From Nocardia salmonicida NBRC 13393 (GTDB lineage: Bacteria; Actinomycetota; Actinomycetes; Mycobacteriales; Mycobacteriaceae), in the NCBI RefSeq assembly GCF_001613085.1, contig NZ_BDBR01000010.1, positions 124,001 through 188,000 of the forward strand: a DNA stretch of 64,000 bases, read 5' to 3'. Of this stretch, positions 26,988-36,780 are shown piece after piece. The translations under genes and the position numbers were made by a program. How positions within the stretch are numbered: the stretch's first letter is position 1; every line of letters begins with the position of its first letter. The notes beneath the pieces are model-generated. The model was not told where the DNA came from, searched no databases, and worked only from the letters and a program-made list of their open reading frames with translations.

Positions 26988-28202
26988 GTGACTTCTTCCA
27001 TCGCAGCTCCCGATCGCCTCGATGTGCCACGCACCAGCTGGCATGTCCCGGCGATGCTCGCGTTGGCGCTGGGTGGATTCGGGATCGGGACCACCGAGTT
27101 CGTGACCATGGGGCTGCTGCCCGATATCGCGCGCGCTTTCGATATCTCCGAGCCGTCGGCCGGGCACGCGGTGTCGGCGTACGCGCTGGGCGTCGTGGTC
27201 GGTGCGCCGCTGATCGCCGCGTTGTGCGCCCGGGTGGCGCGCAAGAAGTTGCTCATCGCGCTGATGGTCGCGTTCACCGTCGGCAATATCGGGACCGTGC
27301 TCGCGCCGACTTTCGGCACGCTCGTGCTCGCCCGCTTCGTGTCCGGTCTGCCGCACGGCGCGTACTTCGGTGTCGCCTCGCTGGCGGCGGCCACGCTCGC
27401 GCCCGTCGGACAGCGTGCCAAGGCGGTCGCCGCGGTGATGCTCGGGCTCAGCGTGGCGAATGTGATCGGTGTGCCCGGCGCGACCTGGCTCGGTCAGCAC
27501 CTGGGCTGGCGCGACGCCTATGTGGTCGTCGCCGTGATCGGAGTGGCGACAGTCGCCGCCCTGTGGCGCTATGTTCCGGCGCTGACCAGCATGAAGATCA
27601 CCAACCCGATGACCGAACTCGGTGCGCTGCGTCGCCCGCAGGTGCTGCTCACCCTGGCCGTCGGCGCGATCGGCTTCGGCGGCATGTTCGCCGTCTACAC
27701 CTACATCGCCACCACGATGACCGATGTCGCGGGGATGCCCATCGGCGCGGTGCCGATCGTGCTCGCGCTGTTCGGTCTCGGCATGATCGTGGGCAATATC
27801 GGCGGCGGCATCCTCGCCGACCGCGGCGTCGACCGGTCGATCTTCGTCGCCATGATCGCGATGGTGGTGATCCTGGCCGGCTTCGTCCTGGCCGCCCACA
27901 ACCCGATCACCGCCTCGATCGGTGCCTTCCTCGTCGGCGCCTCCGGCGCGGCCCTGGCCCCCGGCCTGCAAACCCGTCTCATGGACGTGGCGGCCGATGC
28001 ACAGACTCTCGCCGCCGCCCTCAACCACGCCGCCTTGAACATGGCCAACGCCGCGGGCGCTTGGCTCGGCGGCCTCGTGATCGCCGCGGGCCTCGGCTAC
28101 ACCGCCCCGGCGATGGTCGGGGCCGTCCTCGCCGTAGCCGGTGTGCTGCTGTTCACGCTGACCGTCTTCCTCCAGCGCCGCTCCGTGCACGACGCGTCCT
28201 AG
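26988..28202 (+). CDS. DHA1-family MFS transporter (AraJ/Cmx type)
   Basis: A 404-residue, 12-helix transporter. The opening GGFGIGTTEFVTMGLLPDIA, motif A-like RVARKKLLIALM, and central VFGASGAALAPGL-like region (FLVGASGAALAPGLQTRLMD) place it with AraJ/PbuE/Cmx-type DHA1 permeases, which export sugars, nucleosides or chloramphenicol. Which of these applies cannot be told. GTG at 26988 was chosen because residues upstream have no family character. It converges with glpK and stands alone downstream of the icd terminator. Confidence 0.87.
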   Translation: MTSSIAAPDRLDVPRTSWHVPAMLALALGGFGIGTTEFVTMGLLPDIARAFDISEPSAGHAVSAYALGVVVGAPLIAALCARVARKKLLIALMVAFTVGNIGTVLAPTFGTLVLARFVSGLPHGAYFGVASLAAATLAPVGQRAKAVAAVMLGLSVANVIGVPGATWLGQHLGWRDAYVVVAVIGVATVAALWRYVPALTSMKITNPMTELGALRRPQVLLTLAVGAIGFGGMFAVYTYIATTMTDVAGMPIGAVPIVLALFGLGMIVGNIGGGILADRGVDRSIFVAMIAMVVILAGFVLAAHNPITASIGAFLVGASGAALAPGLQTRLMDVAADAQTLAAALNHAALNMANAAGAWLGGLVIAAGLGYTAPAMVGAVLAVAGVLLFTLTVFLQRRSVHDAS

Positions 28203-28221
28203 CGGTCGGGTCCTCGCGTCG

Positions 28222-29721
28222 CTAGCCCCCGGCGGGCTTGGCCCAGCCGACGCTGAGTTGGACGGCTCGCTGCCAGCGTTCGTATTCGTCGTCGCGGATT
28301 CGGCGGTCCGGTGAAGGGGTCCACTGGGCGGCGACCTTCCAATTGCGGCGCAAACCTTGAAGATCCGGCCAGTAGCCCACGGCCAGCCCCGCCGCGTAGG
28401 CGGCGCCGAGAGAGACCGTCTCGGTGACGAGGGGGCGCATGACCGGAGTGTCGAGGACATCGGCGATGACCTGCATCAGCAGGTTGTTGGACGCCATGCC
28501 GCCTGCCACTCGCAGGGACTTCGCTTGGAGACCGGCGTCGGCGTTCATGGCTTCGACCACGTCGCGGGTCTGCCAGGCGGTGGCCTCCAGGACCGCGCGG
28601 GCCAGGTGGCCTTTGGTGACATAGGAGGTCAGGCCGATGAGCAAGCCGCGGGCGTCGCTGCGCCAGTGGGGGGCGTAGAGGCCGGAGAAGGCGGGGACGA
28701 GGTAGCAGCCGCCGTTGTCGTCGACGGTGTCGGCGAGAGTTTCGATTTCGGGGGCGGTGGCGATCAGGCCGACGATGTCGCGCAGCCATTGGACCAGGGA
28801 CCCGGTCACCGCGATGGGGCCTTCCAGCGCGTAGACCGGTTCGGGGCCGACCTGGTAGCCGATGGTGGTGAGCAGGCCGTGTTCGGAGCGGATCAGCTCG
28901 GCGCCGGTGTTCATCATGAGGAAGCCGCCGGTGCCGTAGGTGCATTCGGTTTCCCCTGGGGCGAAGCACGTTTGGCCGAAGAGAGCGGCGTGCTGGTCGC
29001 CGAGGGCGGCGCCGATCCGCACGCCCGGCGCGACTGTGGAAGCAGTGCCGAAATCGCCGGTCGAGGGTTCGATGCGGGGGAGCATGGCGGGCGGAATATC
29101 GAAGAACCGCAACAGTTCCGCATCCCACTGGCGGGTGGCGAGGTTCATCAGCAGGGTGCGGCCCGCGTTGGTCACGTCGGTGACGTGCTCGGCGCCGCCG
29201 GTCAGGTTCCAGATGAGCCAGGATTCCATGGTGCCGAACAGGACGTCGCCGCGTTCGGCTCTGGCGCGAAGGCCGTCGACATTGTCGAGCAGCCAGCGCA
29301 GGCGTGGTGCGGCGAAGTAGGTGGCCAGGGGCAGCCCGCTCAACTCGGGAATGCGCTGTGCCCCTGGCAGTTCCTTCATCCGATCGACCAGCTCTTCGGT
29401 ACGCACGTCCTGCCAGACGATGGCCAGCCGCACCGGCAGCCCCGTGCGCCGATCCCACACCACGGTGGTCTCGCGCTGATTGGCGATGCCGATCGCGGCC
29501 ACCTGGTCCACGGTGATCCCGGCATCGCGCAGCGCCGCGGGCACGATCCGCTCGACCGTCCGCCAGATCTCGAGCGCGTCTTGCTCCACCCATCCCGACC
29601 TGGGGTAGTGCTGACGATGGGTCCGCTGCGCCATGCCGGCCAGCCGGGCGTGCTGATCGAAGACGATGCACCGGCTCGAGGTGGTGCCCTGATCGATGGC
29701 GAGCACGAAACGTTGGGTCAT
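28222..29721 (-). CDS. glpK: glycerol kinase (first copy)
   Basis: A 499-residue FGGY-family kinase that phosphorylates glycerol at C3 with ATP. The phosphate motif [30 protein letters not shown], and late GGMASNNLLMQVIADVLDTPV are typical. The family substrate contacts (R-E in QRE; W-D-A) seem retained. It lies 55 bases after the IclR regulator gene on the same strand, so the two probably form one unit. A second, differing glycerol kinase is encoded divergently 1 kb away; this copy is the more divergent one (for example VRLAIVWQDVRTEE versus [14 protein letters not shown]). Confidence 0.9.
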   Translation of the reverse strand: MTQRFVLAIDQGTTSSRCIVFDQHARLAGMAQRTHRQHYPRSGWVEQDALEIWRTVERIVPAALRDAGITVDQVAAIGIANQRETTVVWDRRTGLPVRLAIVWQDVRTEELVDRMKELPGAQRIPELSGLPLATYFAAPRLRWLLDNVDGLRARAERGDVLFGTMESWLIWNLTGGAEHVTDVTNAGRTLLMNLATRQWDAELLRFFDIPPAMLPRIEPSTGDFGTASTVAPGVRIGAALGDQHAALFGQTCFAPGETECTYGTGGFLMMNTGAELIRSEHGLLTTIGYQVGPEPVYALEGPIAVTGSLVQWLRDIVGLIATAPEIETLADTVDDNGGCYLVPAFSGLYAPHWRSDARGLLIGLTSYVTKGHLARAVLEATAWQTRDVVEAMNADAGLQAKSLRVAGGMASNNLLMQVIADVLDTPVMRPLVTETVSLGAAYAAGLAVGYWPDLQGLRRNWKVAAQWTPSPDRRIRDDEYERWQRAVQLSVGWAKPAGG

Positions 29722-29776
29722 CGTCGTCTGCTCTCGTTGTCGGCCGATGCCACGGCGGCGGGAACAGCGGCCCAGC

Positions 29777-30529
29777 TCATTGCGCTGCCGTCAGGTCGCG
29801 GTGCACGGCGAGAGCGGCGGCGCGAACCTGCTCGATCGCGGCCGGACGCACCTGTAAGCGGTTGTCGCACAGCCGATCCGTCGGACCGGTGATGCCGATA
29901 GCCGCGACGACGAGCCCGCCTCTGGCTCGAACGGGCGCGGCGATGCCCGCTTCGCCCGAGCGGTGCTCCTCGACTTCGTCCGCCCAACCTCGCCGCCGAA
30001 CCTCGGCAATCGCATGGTCGAGTCTGTCGCGTTCGGTAATCGTCCGCTGGGTGAACCCTTGGAGCGCAACGGCTTCCGCCGCGGCGTCGTAGGCCAGCAG
30101 TACCTTGCCGAGCGCGGTCGCGTGAGCGGGAAGTATTTCGCCGACCGCTAAGGCTTGCACACTGTTGTCGGGCCGGAAGACGTGGTGGATGACCGTGATC
30201 CCGGTTTCCCGCGCCACCGCGATGCGCACCGATTCCCCGGAACGGGAGGCGAGGGCGTCGGCCCGGTGGATCGCCCGCGAACGCAACTCGTTCACATCGA
30301 GTCGATCGGTCCCGAGTTCGCCGATCGCGGGGCCGAGTAGGTACTTGCCGGTGAGTGTGTCCTGCCCGACGAAACCGACGCCGAGCAGCGTCCGCAGGAT
30401 GCCGTGCGCGGTGGGTTTGGCCAGGTCGAGCGCGGTCGCGATCTCGCCGACGCCCAGCGGTCCCGATCCGCGCGCGAGCAGACGCAGCACGGCGGCGGCG
30501 CGTTCGATCGACTGGATCGGCCCAGGCAT
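29777..30529 (-). CDS. IclR-family regulator of the glycerol genes
   Basis: A 250-residue IclR protein: winged HTH in residues ~5-65 ([42 protein letters not shown]) and an effector domain with [14 protein letters not shown] and the [10 protein letters not shown] segment. Position between two glycerol kinases suggests it is a GlpR-type regulator, as in streptomycetes (GylR) (inference). ATG at 30529 ([11 protein letters not shown]) is preferred because an inverted repeat at 30544-30568 overlaps the alternative ATG at 30556. Confidence 0.88.
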   Translation of the reverse strand: MPGPIQSIERAAAVLRLLARGSGPLGVGEIATALDLAKPTAHGILRTLLGVGFVGQDTLTGKYLLGPAIGELGTDRLDVNELRSRAIHRADALASRSGESVRIAVARETGITVIHHVFRPDNSVQALAVGEILPAHATALGKVLLAYDAAAEAVALQGFTQRTITERDRLDHAIAEVRRRGWADEVEEHRSGEAGIAAPVRARGGLVVAAIGITGPTDRLCDNRLQVRPAAIEQVRAAALAVHRDLTAAQ

Positions 30530-30543
30530 GGCCCCGAACCTAC

Positions 30544-30568
30544 CACCGTTCAGCATTGTCGAACGGTG
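30544..30568. promoter_or_regulatory. operator candidate for the IclR regulator
   Basis: CACCGTTC-N9-GAACGGTG is a perfect 8-bp-arm inverted repeat in the 133-base gap between iclR-glpK and the divergent glpK-glpD. Its symmetry and site fit autoregulation and control of the glycerol genes. Confidence 0.6.
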
Positions 30569-30662
30569 CGTGTGGTGTGCGCGTCCGCGCGTTCCTAGCG
30601 TGGGTTCCGGGCCCAGGTGCCCGATCGACGGACTCGATGGCGAGGTCCGGGAAGGACGACAA

Positions 30663-32165
30663 ATGAACCGGTATGTGGGCGCGATCGACCAGGGCACGAC
30701 TTCGACGCGATTCATGGTTTTCGACCACAAAGGCACCGTTGTGGCCCGCCATCAGCTCGAACACTCCCAGATCATGCCGCAGCCGGGCTGGGTCGAACAC
30801 AATCCGGACGAGATCTGGGAACGCACCCGCACCGTCGTCAAGACCGCCCTCTCGCTCGCCGATCTCACGGCCGACGACCTCGCCGCCATCGGCGTCACCA
30901 ACCAGCGCGAGACCACGGTCGTGTGGAACCGCCGCACCGGCCGCCCCTATGGCAACGCCATCGTCTGGCAGGACACCCGCACCGACCGCATCATCGCCGA
31001 TCTCGACGCCGCCGGGCACAGTGCGCTCATCCGCGAGAAGACCGGCCTACCGCCCGCGCCGTATTTCTCCGGCGGCAAGCTGAAGTGGATCCTCGACAAT
31101 GTCGCGGGCGTGCGCGCCGACGCCGAGCGCGGTGACGCCCTGTTCGGCACCCTCGACAGCTGGCTGATCTGGAATCTCACCGGCGGCGTGCACGTCACCG
31201 ACCCCACCAATGCCTCGCGAACCATGCTGATGGATCTCGAAACCCTCGACTGGGACGACGAACTCCTCGCGATCTTCGGCATCCCGCGCGCCATGCTGCC
31301 GACCATCGCACCGTCGGCGAACCCGGAACTGTTCGGGACCACGAAACCCGACGGCCCGTTCAAAGGGTCGGTGCCCATCGCGGGCGTGCTCGGCGACCAA
31401 CAGGCGGCGGGTGTCGGACAGGTGTGCTTCCAGCCCGGCGAGGCCAAGAACACTTATGGCACAGGCAATTTCCTGATGCTCAACACCGGCACGGAGATCG
31501 TGCGCTCGAACCACGGCCTGATCACCACCGTCGCCTACCGGTTCGGCGACGGCAAGCCCGCCTACGCGCTGGAGGGTTCGATCGCGGTCACCGGCTCCGC
31601 GGTGCAGTGGTTGCGCGACCAGATGGGCATCATCGCCGGCGCCGCGCAGATCGAGGACCTCGCCGGTCAGGTGGCCGATTCCGGCGGCGTGTACTTCGTG
31701 CCCGCGTTCTCCGGTCTGTTCGCGCCGTACTGGCGACCCGATGCCCGCGGCGCGGTCGTCGGCCTGTCGCGCTACAGCAACAATGCCCACTTGGCCAGGG
31801 CCACCCTGGAATCCATCGCCTATCAGACCCGCGACGTGGTCGAGGCCATGCAGCGCGACGCGGGCGTCCGGCTGGCGACGCTGCGGGTGGACGGCGGCGT
31901 CACGGTGAACCAGCTGGCCATGCAGATCCAAGCCGACCTGCTCGGCGTTCCGGTCTCGCGACCGGTCGTCGCCGAGACCACCGCGCTCGGCGCCGCCTAC
32001 GCCGCGGGACTGGCCGTGGGTTTCTGGAGCGGCACCGACGAACTGCTCGACAACTGGTCCGAAGACGTCCGCTGGTATCCGAGCTGGTCCGACGAGCAAC
32101 GCGAACACGGCTACCGCCGCTGGCTCAAAGCCGTCGAGCGCACCCTCGACTGGGCCGAAATCTGA
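30663..32165 (+). CDS. glpK: glycerol kinase (second copy)
   Basis: A 500-residue glycerol kinase with all family motifs: [61 protein letters not shown] and [20 protein letters not shown]. It is closer to the typical mycobacterial/streptomycete GlpK than the other copy. ATG at 30663 follows GGGAAGG; the frame is open far upstream but without family residues. glpD starts 32 bases downstream, so they are an operon converting glycerol to dihydroxyacetone phosphate. The divergent IclR gene and the inverted repeat upstream suggest induction by glycerol or glycerol-3-phosphate. Confidence 0.95.
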   Translation: MNRYVGAIDQGTTSTRFMVFDHKGTVVARHQLEHSQIMPQPGWVEHNPDEIWERTRTVVKTALSLADLTADDLAAIGVTNQRETTVVWNRRTGRPYGNAIVWQDTRTDRIIADLDAAGHSALIREKTGLPPAPYFSGGKLKWILDNVAGVRADAERGDALFGTLDSWLIWNLTGGVHVTDPTNASRTMLMDLETLDWDDELLAIFGIPRAMLPTIAPSANPELFGTTKPDGPFKGSVPIAGVLGDQQAAGVGQVCFQPGEAKNTYGTGNFLMLNTGTEIVRSNHGLITTVAYRFGDGKPAYALEGSIAVTGSAVQWLRDQMGIIAGAAQIEDLAGQVADSGGVYFVPAFSGLFAPYWRPDARGAVVGLSRYSNNAHLARATLESIAYQTRDVVEAMQRDAGVRLATLRVDGGVTVNQLAMQIQADLLGVPVSRPVVAETTALGAAYAAGLAVGFWSGTDELLDNWSEDVRWYPSWSDEQREHGYRRWLKAVERTLDWAEI

Positions 32166-32197
32166 GTAACCACAATACTTTCGAGAAGGAGATCATC

Positions 32198-33877
32198 GTG
32201 TCTGTGCAACTGGACCCCACCTACCGTGAGAAGGCTGTCGGCACGCTCGACACCGCCGAGGTCGATGTCCTGGTCATCGGCGGTGGCGTGACCGGCGCCG
32301 GCGCCGCGCTCGACGCCGCATCGCGCGGTCTGTCGGTCACCCTGGTCGAGGCACGTGACTTCGCCGCGGGCACCTCGAGCCGGTCGTCCAAGCTCATCCA
32401 TGGCGGCCTTCGCTACCTGGAGCAGATGGACTTCGCGCTGGTGCGCGAGGCGCTCAAAGAGCGTGGGCTGCTGCTCAATACGCTCGCGCCGCACCTGGTG
32501 CATCCGGTGCCGTTCCTGTTTCCGCTCCAGCACCGCGTGTGGGAGCGCGCCTACATCGGGGCCGGAATCGCGCTGTACGACACCCTCGGTGGCGCGCGCA
32601 CCGTCCCGATGCACAAGCACCTGACCCGTTCCGGCGCACTGGAACTCGCGCCCGCGCTGCGGGATGACGCGATGACCGGCGCCATCCGCTACTACGACGC
32701 GCAGGTCGACGACGCCCGCCACACGATGATGATCGCCAGGACCGCCGCCGAACACGGCGCCACGGTGCTGACCCGCACCAAGGTGATCGGGCTGGAACGC
32801 GACGGCGACAAGGTCGTCGGTGCGCGCGTGGAAGACCTGGAAACCGGCCTGACGCACACCATTCGGGCCCGCACCGTGATCAGCGCGACCGGCGTGTGGA
32901 CCGACGACATGATCAAGATGACCGGCGTGGACTTCCCGTTCCACGTCCAGATGTCGAAGGGCGTGCACATCCTCGTGCCGCGCGACCGGCTGAACCTGCA
33001 CACCGGCATGATCATGCGCACCGAGAAGTCGGTCCTGTTCGTGATCCCGTGGGCCGAACACTGGATCATCGGCACCACCGATACCGAATGGGCCCTGGAC
33101 AAGAACCACCCGACGGCCACCGCCGCCGACGTGCAATACATCCTCGACCACGTCAACGCGCTGCTGCGCGAGCCGTTGACCAGGGCGGACATCGTCGGCA
33201 CCTACGCGGGCCTCCGCCCGCTGATGACCGGTGCCACGAAGGAGACCGCGAAACTCTCGCGCGAACACGCCGTCGCCGAACCCGCGCCGGGCCTGTTCGT
33301 GATCGCGGGCGGCAAGTACACGACCTACCGGGTGATGGCCGCCGATGTCGTCGACGCGGCCGTCGCGCGCCTGGGTGGGGACATCCCCGCCTCGTCGACC
33401 GCGCAGTTGCCCATCGTCGGCGCGGCGGGCTACTTCGACATGCTCGCCGAGGTGACCGATCTGTCGGTGTCGCAGCGACTGCCCGTCGACGTGGTCGAGC
33501 ACCTGCTCGGTCGTTACGGCTCGCTGAGCACCGATATCTTCGGCCTCATCGCCGCTGATCCCGCCCTGCGTCACCCGATTCCTGGGGCATCGGACTACAT
33601 CGCCGCCGAGATCGTCTACGCCGTCACCCACGAGGGCGCCCTGCACCTCGACGACATCCTCACCCGTCGTACCCGGATCTCCATCGAGGTCCCCGATCGC
33701 GGTCTCGCCGCTGCACCGGAGGTCGCCCGCCTGATCGCGCCGTTGCTCGGCTGGACCGAGGAGACCGCCAACGCCGAGATCAACCGGTACTACGATCGGG
33801 TCCACGCCGAACTCGCCGCCAACGAAGCGGGCGACGACGCCGCGGCCAATGCGGCGAGGCTGGTCGCGGCCCGCTGA
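32198..33877 (+). CDS. glpD: aerobic glycerol-3-phosphate dehydrogenase
   Basis: A 559-residue membrane-associated flavoenzyme that oxidises glycerol-3-phosphate to dihydroxyacetone phosphate and feeds electrons to quinone. The FAD-binding motif VLVIGGGVTGAGAALDAASRG, the GTSSRSSKLIHGGLRYLE signature, IIGTTDTEW and AGGKYTTYR are all present. GTG at 32198 has an excellent GAGAAGGAGA site. It is the second gene after glpK. No glycerol facilitator gene (glpF) is seen in the locus. Confidence 0.95.
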   Translation: MSVQLDPTYREKAVGTLDTAEVDVLVIGGGVTGAGAALDAASRGLSVTLVEARDFAAGTSSRSSKLIHGGLRYLEQMDFALVREALKERGLLLNTLAPHLVHPVPFLFPLQHRVWERAYIGAGIALYDTLGGARTVPMHKHLTRSGALELAPALRDDAMTGAIRYYDAQVDDARHTMMIARTAAEHGATVLTRTKVIGLERDGDKVVGARVEDLETGLTHTIRARTVISATGVWTDDMIKMTGVDFPFHVQMSKGVHILVPRDRLNLHTGMIMRTEKSVLFVIPWAEHWIIGTTDTEWALDKNHPTATAADVQYILDHVNALLREPLTRADIVGTYAGLRPLMTGATKETAKLSREHAVAEPAPGLFVIAGGKYTTYRVMAADVVDAAVARLGGDIPASSTAQLPIVGAAGYFDMLAEVTDLSVSQRLPVDVVEHLLGRYGSLSTDIFGLIAADPALRHPIPGASDYIAAEIVYAVTHEGALHLDDILTRRTRISIEVPDRGLAAAPEVARLIAPLLGWTEETANAEINRYYDRVHAELAANEAGDDAAANAARLVAAR

Positions 33878-34049
33878 ACCCTGCCGACAGCACTGCGGCG
33901 GCTGCCGCCCTCGCCGGAGCGAAGGCGTGCGCAACCGCGGTGCCTCGGGTCGCGCAACATAGTCGCCGATCCTCGACGACCACGCCGCGCGGTGGTTAGC
34001 GTGGGCACATGGAATCGCGAATCACCCCCCGACGAACTCCGGCACTGTC

Positions 34050-34799
34050 GTGAGCCGGGGCACCATCCTGATCACCGGCGCCAGCTCCGGACTCGGCGCC
34101 GAGATGGCCCGCCAGTTCGCCGCGCTCGGGTACGACCTCGGCCTGTGTGCTCGCCGGACCGAGCGCCTCGACGAACTGCGCACGCAGATCCTCGCCGACC
34201 ACTCCGACCGCGTCGTCTCGGTGAAGCAACTCGACGTCACCGACGACGCCGCGGTGTTCACCGTCTTCGACGAGTTCGCCGAGGAATTCGGCACCATCGA
34301 CCGGGTGATCGTCAACGCAGGCCTCGGTAAGGGCGCGCCGCTCGGCACCGGCTACCACAAGGCCAACCGCCAGACCGCGATGGTGAATTTCGTTGCTGCC
34401 CTGGCGCAAAGCGAAGCGGCGCTGCAGATCTTCCGCGCGCAGGGTCGCGGCCATCTGGTGATGATCTCCTCGATCTCGGGCCTGCGCGGTATGCCCAAGA
34501 CACTCACCACTTACGCGGCCACCAAAGCTGGCGTCGCGGCGCTCGCCGAAGGCGTTCGCGCGGAAGCGATTCCGGGTGTCGATGTCTCGGTGATCTACCC
34601 CGGCTACATCCGCTCGGAGATGAACGACCGAGTCAAGCATCAGCCGAAGTTCATGGTGGACACCGAAACCGGCGTCCGCTCCATGGTCGCCGCGATCGAG
34701 AAGCGTCGCGCCAATGCCTACGTGCCCGCTTGGCCGTGGGTACCGATGGGCTTCGCGCTGCGTACCCTACCGCTGCCGCTGGTCCGCAAACTGATCTGA
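34050..34799 (+). CDS. short-chain dehydrogenase/reductase
   Basis: A 249-residue SDR with TGASSGLG cofactor motif at residues 9-16, the NAG motif (VNAGLG), Ser in MISSISGLRG and the YAATK catalytic pair. The tail (VPAWPWVPMGFALRTLPLPLVRKL) matches a mycobacterial SDR group of unknown substrate. GTG at 34050 was chosen from the family start (MSRGTILITGASSG). It stands alone between glpD and an inverted repeat region. Confidence 0.88.
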   Translation: MSRGTILITGASSGLGAEMARQFAALGYDLGLCARRTERLDELRTQILADHSDRVVSVKQLDVTDDAAVFTVFDEFAEEFGTIDRVIVNAGLGKGAPLGTGYHKANRQTAMVNFVAALAQSEAALQIFRAQGRGHLVMISSISGLRGMPKTLTTYAATKAGVAALAEGVRAEAIPGVDVSVIYPGYIRSEMNDRVKHQPKFMVDTETGVRSMVAAIEKRRANAYVPAWPWVPMGFALRTLPLPLVRKLI

Positions 34800-34849
34800 A
34801 ACCAGCCCCGCCGCCCCGACCTCGAGGAGGGGCCGCCGCGCAGCGGCGG

Positions 34850-34940
34850 TTCGCGGCCGTCCCGTCGATCGGGTGCCGTTGCGTAGGCGACGAAGGAGCA
34901 AGCAACGGTGCCTGATCGACGGGACCGGAGGGGCCGCGAA
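34850..34940. repeat. long imperfect inverted repeat
   Basis: The left arm (34850-34882) and right arm (34902-34940) pair over about 33 positions. They share TTCGCGGCC, then a 6-base insertion in the right arm, then GTCCCGTCGATC and CCGTTGC blocks. The three differences are all G-T pairings, so an RNA hairpin would be unbroken apart from the insertion. The 19-base loop reads GTAGGCGACGAAGGAGCAA. A second small GC hairpin (CCGCCGC-GCA-GCGGCGG) precedes it. It may be a terminator shared by convergent genes or a dispersed repeat. Confidence 0.6.
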
Positions 34941-34964
34941 CTCGAGCGCGCCAGCGCTCCAAAA

Positions 34965-36587
34965 TTACTGACGGGGTAGGAGGTGCTTGCCGTCTTTGTC
35001 CGTGGACAGCGCCAGGGAGCTGATGTACTGGATCTCGCCTTCGGGGCCCGGCACCGCCGAGGCGATCATGTCCGGGCGCTCGAAGTCCATGCCGGTGACG
35101 TGGCAGGTGAGCAGGTCGCCCGAGGGGTTGCCGTGTTCGTCGAACATCGGCGCCTCGATGCCGTCGTCGGCGCGTCGCAGGTAGTACTTGCCCTTGGTGG
35201 CGATCGCGGTGAGCGGGGTCGCGATAAAGGCCACCAGCACCGCGACCAGCGGCGAGTACGGCTTCAGCAGCTCGCCGAACAGGCCGAAGAAGGTCATGAT
35301 CGACAGCACCGCCGACAGCCCGAAACCGACCAGACCCACCGGGTTGAAGTCGTAGAGCATGCCGCGCCGGAACTCCGGCACCTTCGGCGAGATCTTCAGC
35401 AGGTACTTGTTCACCGCGATATCGGTGGCCACGGTGACGATCCAGGCGATGCCGCAGTTGGCGTAGAAGCCGAGGATGTTGTTGAGGAAGTCGAACATGT
35501 TCGCCTCCATCAGCACCAGCGCGACGGCGAGGTTGACCACCAGGAACACCAGCCGACCCGGGTAGGTCTTGGTGACACGGGTGTAGGAGTTGGTCCAGGC
35601 CAGCGAGCCCGAGTAGGCGTTGGTCACATTGATCTTGACCTGGCTGATGACCACCAGCACCACCGCCAGCGTCATCGCCAGCCACCCCGGCACCATGTCC
35701 TTGTAGATCTCCAGGAACTGGTGCACCGGCTGGTTGGCGATGCCCTGCGCGGCGGGGAGATTCGCGATCAGGTACACCGCGAGGAACAGGCCGACGACCT
35801 GCTTGGCCGCACCGAACAGCACCCAGCCGGGACCGGCGAGCAGCATCCAGCCCCACCACTTGGCCCGATTCTCCGGTGTACGCGGCGGCATGAAACGCAG
35901 GTAGTCGATCTGCTCGGCGATCTGGGCGATCAGCGACAGACACACGCCGGCGGCCAGCAGCGCCCCCGACACGCTCACGCCCTCACCGTTCTCCCCGCCG
36001 TAGGCGAAGAACGAACCCACCGAATCGGGGTGGCGCACCAGCAGGAAGCCGAACGGCGCCACCATCAGCAGCAGCCACAGGGGAGTGGTCCACACCTGGA
36101 GTTTGGCCAGGGTGTTCATCCCGTAGATGACCAGCGGGAAGATGATGATCGTGGAGGCCAGATAGCCCAGCCACAGGGGAATTCCGAGGCCTAATAACAG
36201 GCCCTGGGCCATGATCGAACCTTCGAGCGCGAAGAAGATGAAAGTGAACGACGCGAACACGATATTGGTGATCACGGATCCGTAGTAGCCGAATCCGCTG
36301 CCGCGCGTGATCAGGTCGAGATCGATGTTGTAGCGCGCCGCGTAATAGGCGAGCGGAAATCCGGTGAGCATCACGACCACGGCGAAGATACCGATGCCGA
36401 TCAGGGCGTTTCCGGTGCCGTGGGCGATGCCGATATTCGCGCCGATCGCGAAATCGGCCAGATAGGCGATGCCGCCGAGCGCGGAGATGCCGACGACCGC
36501 GGGGCTCCATTTGCGGTAGCTCCGCGGGGCGAAACGCAGCGTGTAGTCCTCGAGTGTTTCTTTGGCGGCAGTATCTGCTCCGGCCAT
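34965..36587 (-). CDS. NCS1-family purine/cytosine permease
   Basis: A 540-residue membrane transporter with about 12 helices up to residue ~450. Recognisable NCS1 features are RKWSPAVVGISALGGIAYLADFAIGANIGIAHG near the N-terminus, SRGSGFGYYG-like ITRGSGFGYYGS, and KINVTNAYSGSLAWTN. It would import a nucleobase or related compound by cation symport. The last ~90 residues are hydrophilic (KYYLRRADDGIEAPMFDEHGNPSG onward), a long cytoplasmic tail beyond the usual permease end. ATG at 36587 follows GGAGAGAGGG. The acyl-CoA dehydrogenase gene is divergent. Specificity is uncertain. Confidence 0.86.
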   Translation of the reverse strand: MAGADTAAKETLEDYTLRFAPRSYRKWSPAVVGISALGGIAYLADFAIGANIGIAHGTGNALIGIGIFAVVVMLTGFPLAYYAARYNIDLDLITRGSGFGYYGSVITNIVFASFTFIFFALEGSIMAQGLLLGLGIPLWLGYLASTIIIFPLVIYGMNTLAKLQVWTTPLWLLLMVAPFGFLLVRHPDSVGSFFAYGGENGEGVSVSGALLAAGVCLSLIAQIAEQIDYLRFMPPRTPENRAKWWGWMLLAGPGWVLFGAAKQVVGLFLAVYLIANLPAAQGIANQPVHQFLEIYKDMVPGWLAMTLAVVLVVISQVKINVTNAYSGSLAWTNSYTRVTKTYPGRLVFLVVNLAVALVLMEANMFDFLNNILGFYANCGIAWIVTVATDIAVNKYLLKISPKVPEFRRGMLYDFNPVGLVGFGLSAVLSIMTFFGLFGELLKPYSPLVAVLVAFIATPLTAIATKGKYYLRRADDGIEAPMFDEHGNPSGDLLTCHVTGMDFERPDMIASAVPGPEGEIQYISSLALSTDKDGKHLLPRQ

Positions 36588-36780
36588 TTCCCTCTCTCCT
36601 TCATCCGCTGCCGCCCGAAATCGGCGACTCACAGACGGTGGTGCATGGATGTAGACATGAATTTTCCGATTAGTTACGCCGCTGTTACGCACCACGATGG
36701 TGACCGGGGTCACCGAAACCGCCGCGCAAAAACAAGCACGCGTGTATGTTTTTGGGCGGAGCGAGCGTCAGGAGACGAGA

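Noticed and set aside
30165..30662. 166-codon upstream extension of the second glycerol kinase
   Set aside because: It runs antisense through the IclR gene and lacks kinase residues; ATG at 30663 with SD fits the family.
31424..32197. Upstream extension of glpD inside the glpK gene
   Set aside because: It is out of frame with the real glpK protein and composed of Arg/His-rich sequence; GTG at 32198 has an excellent SD.
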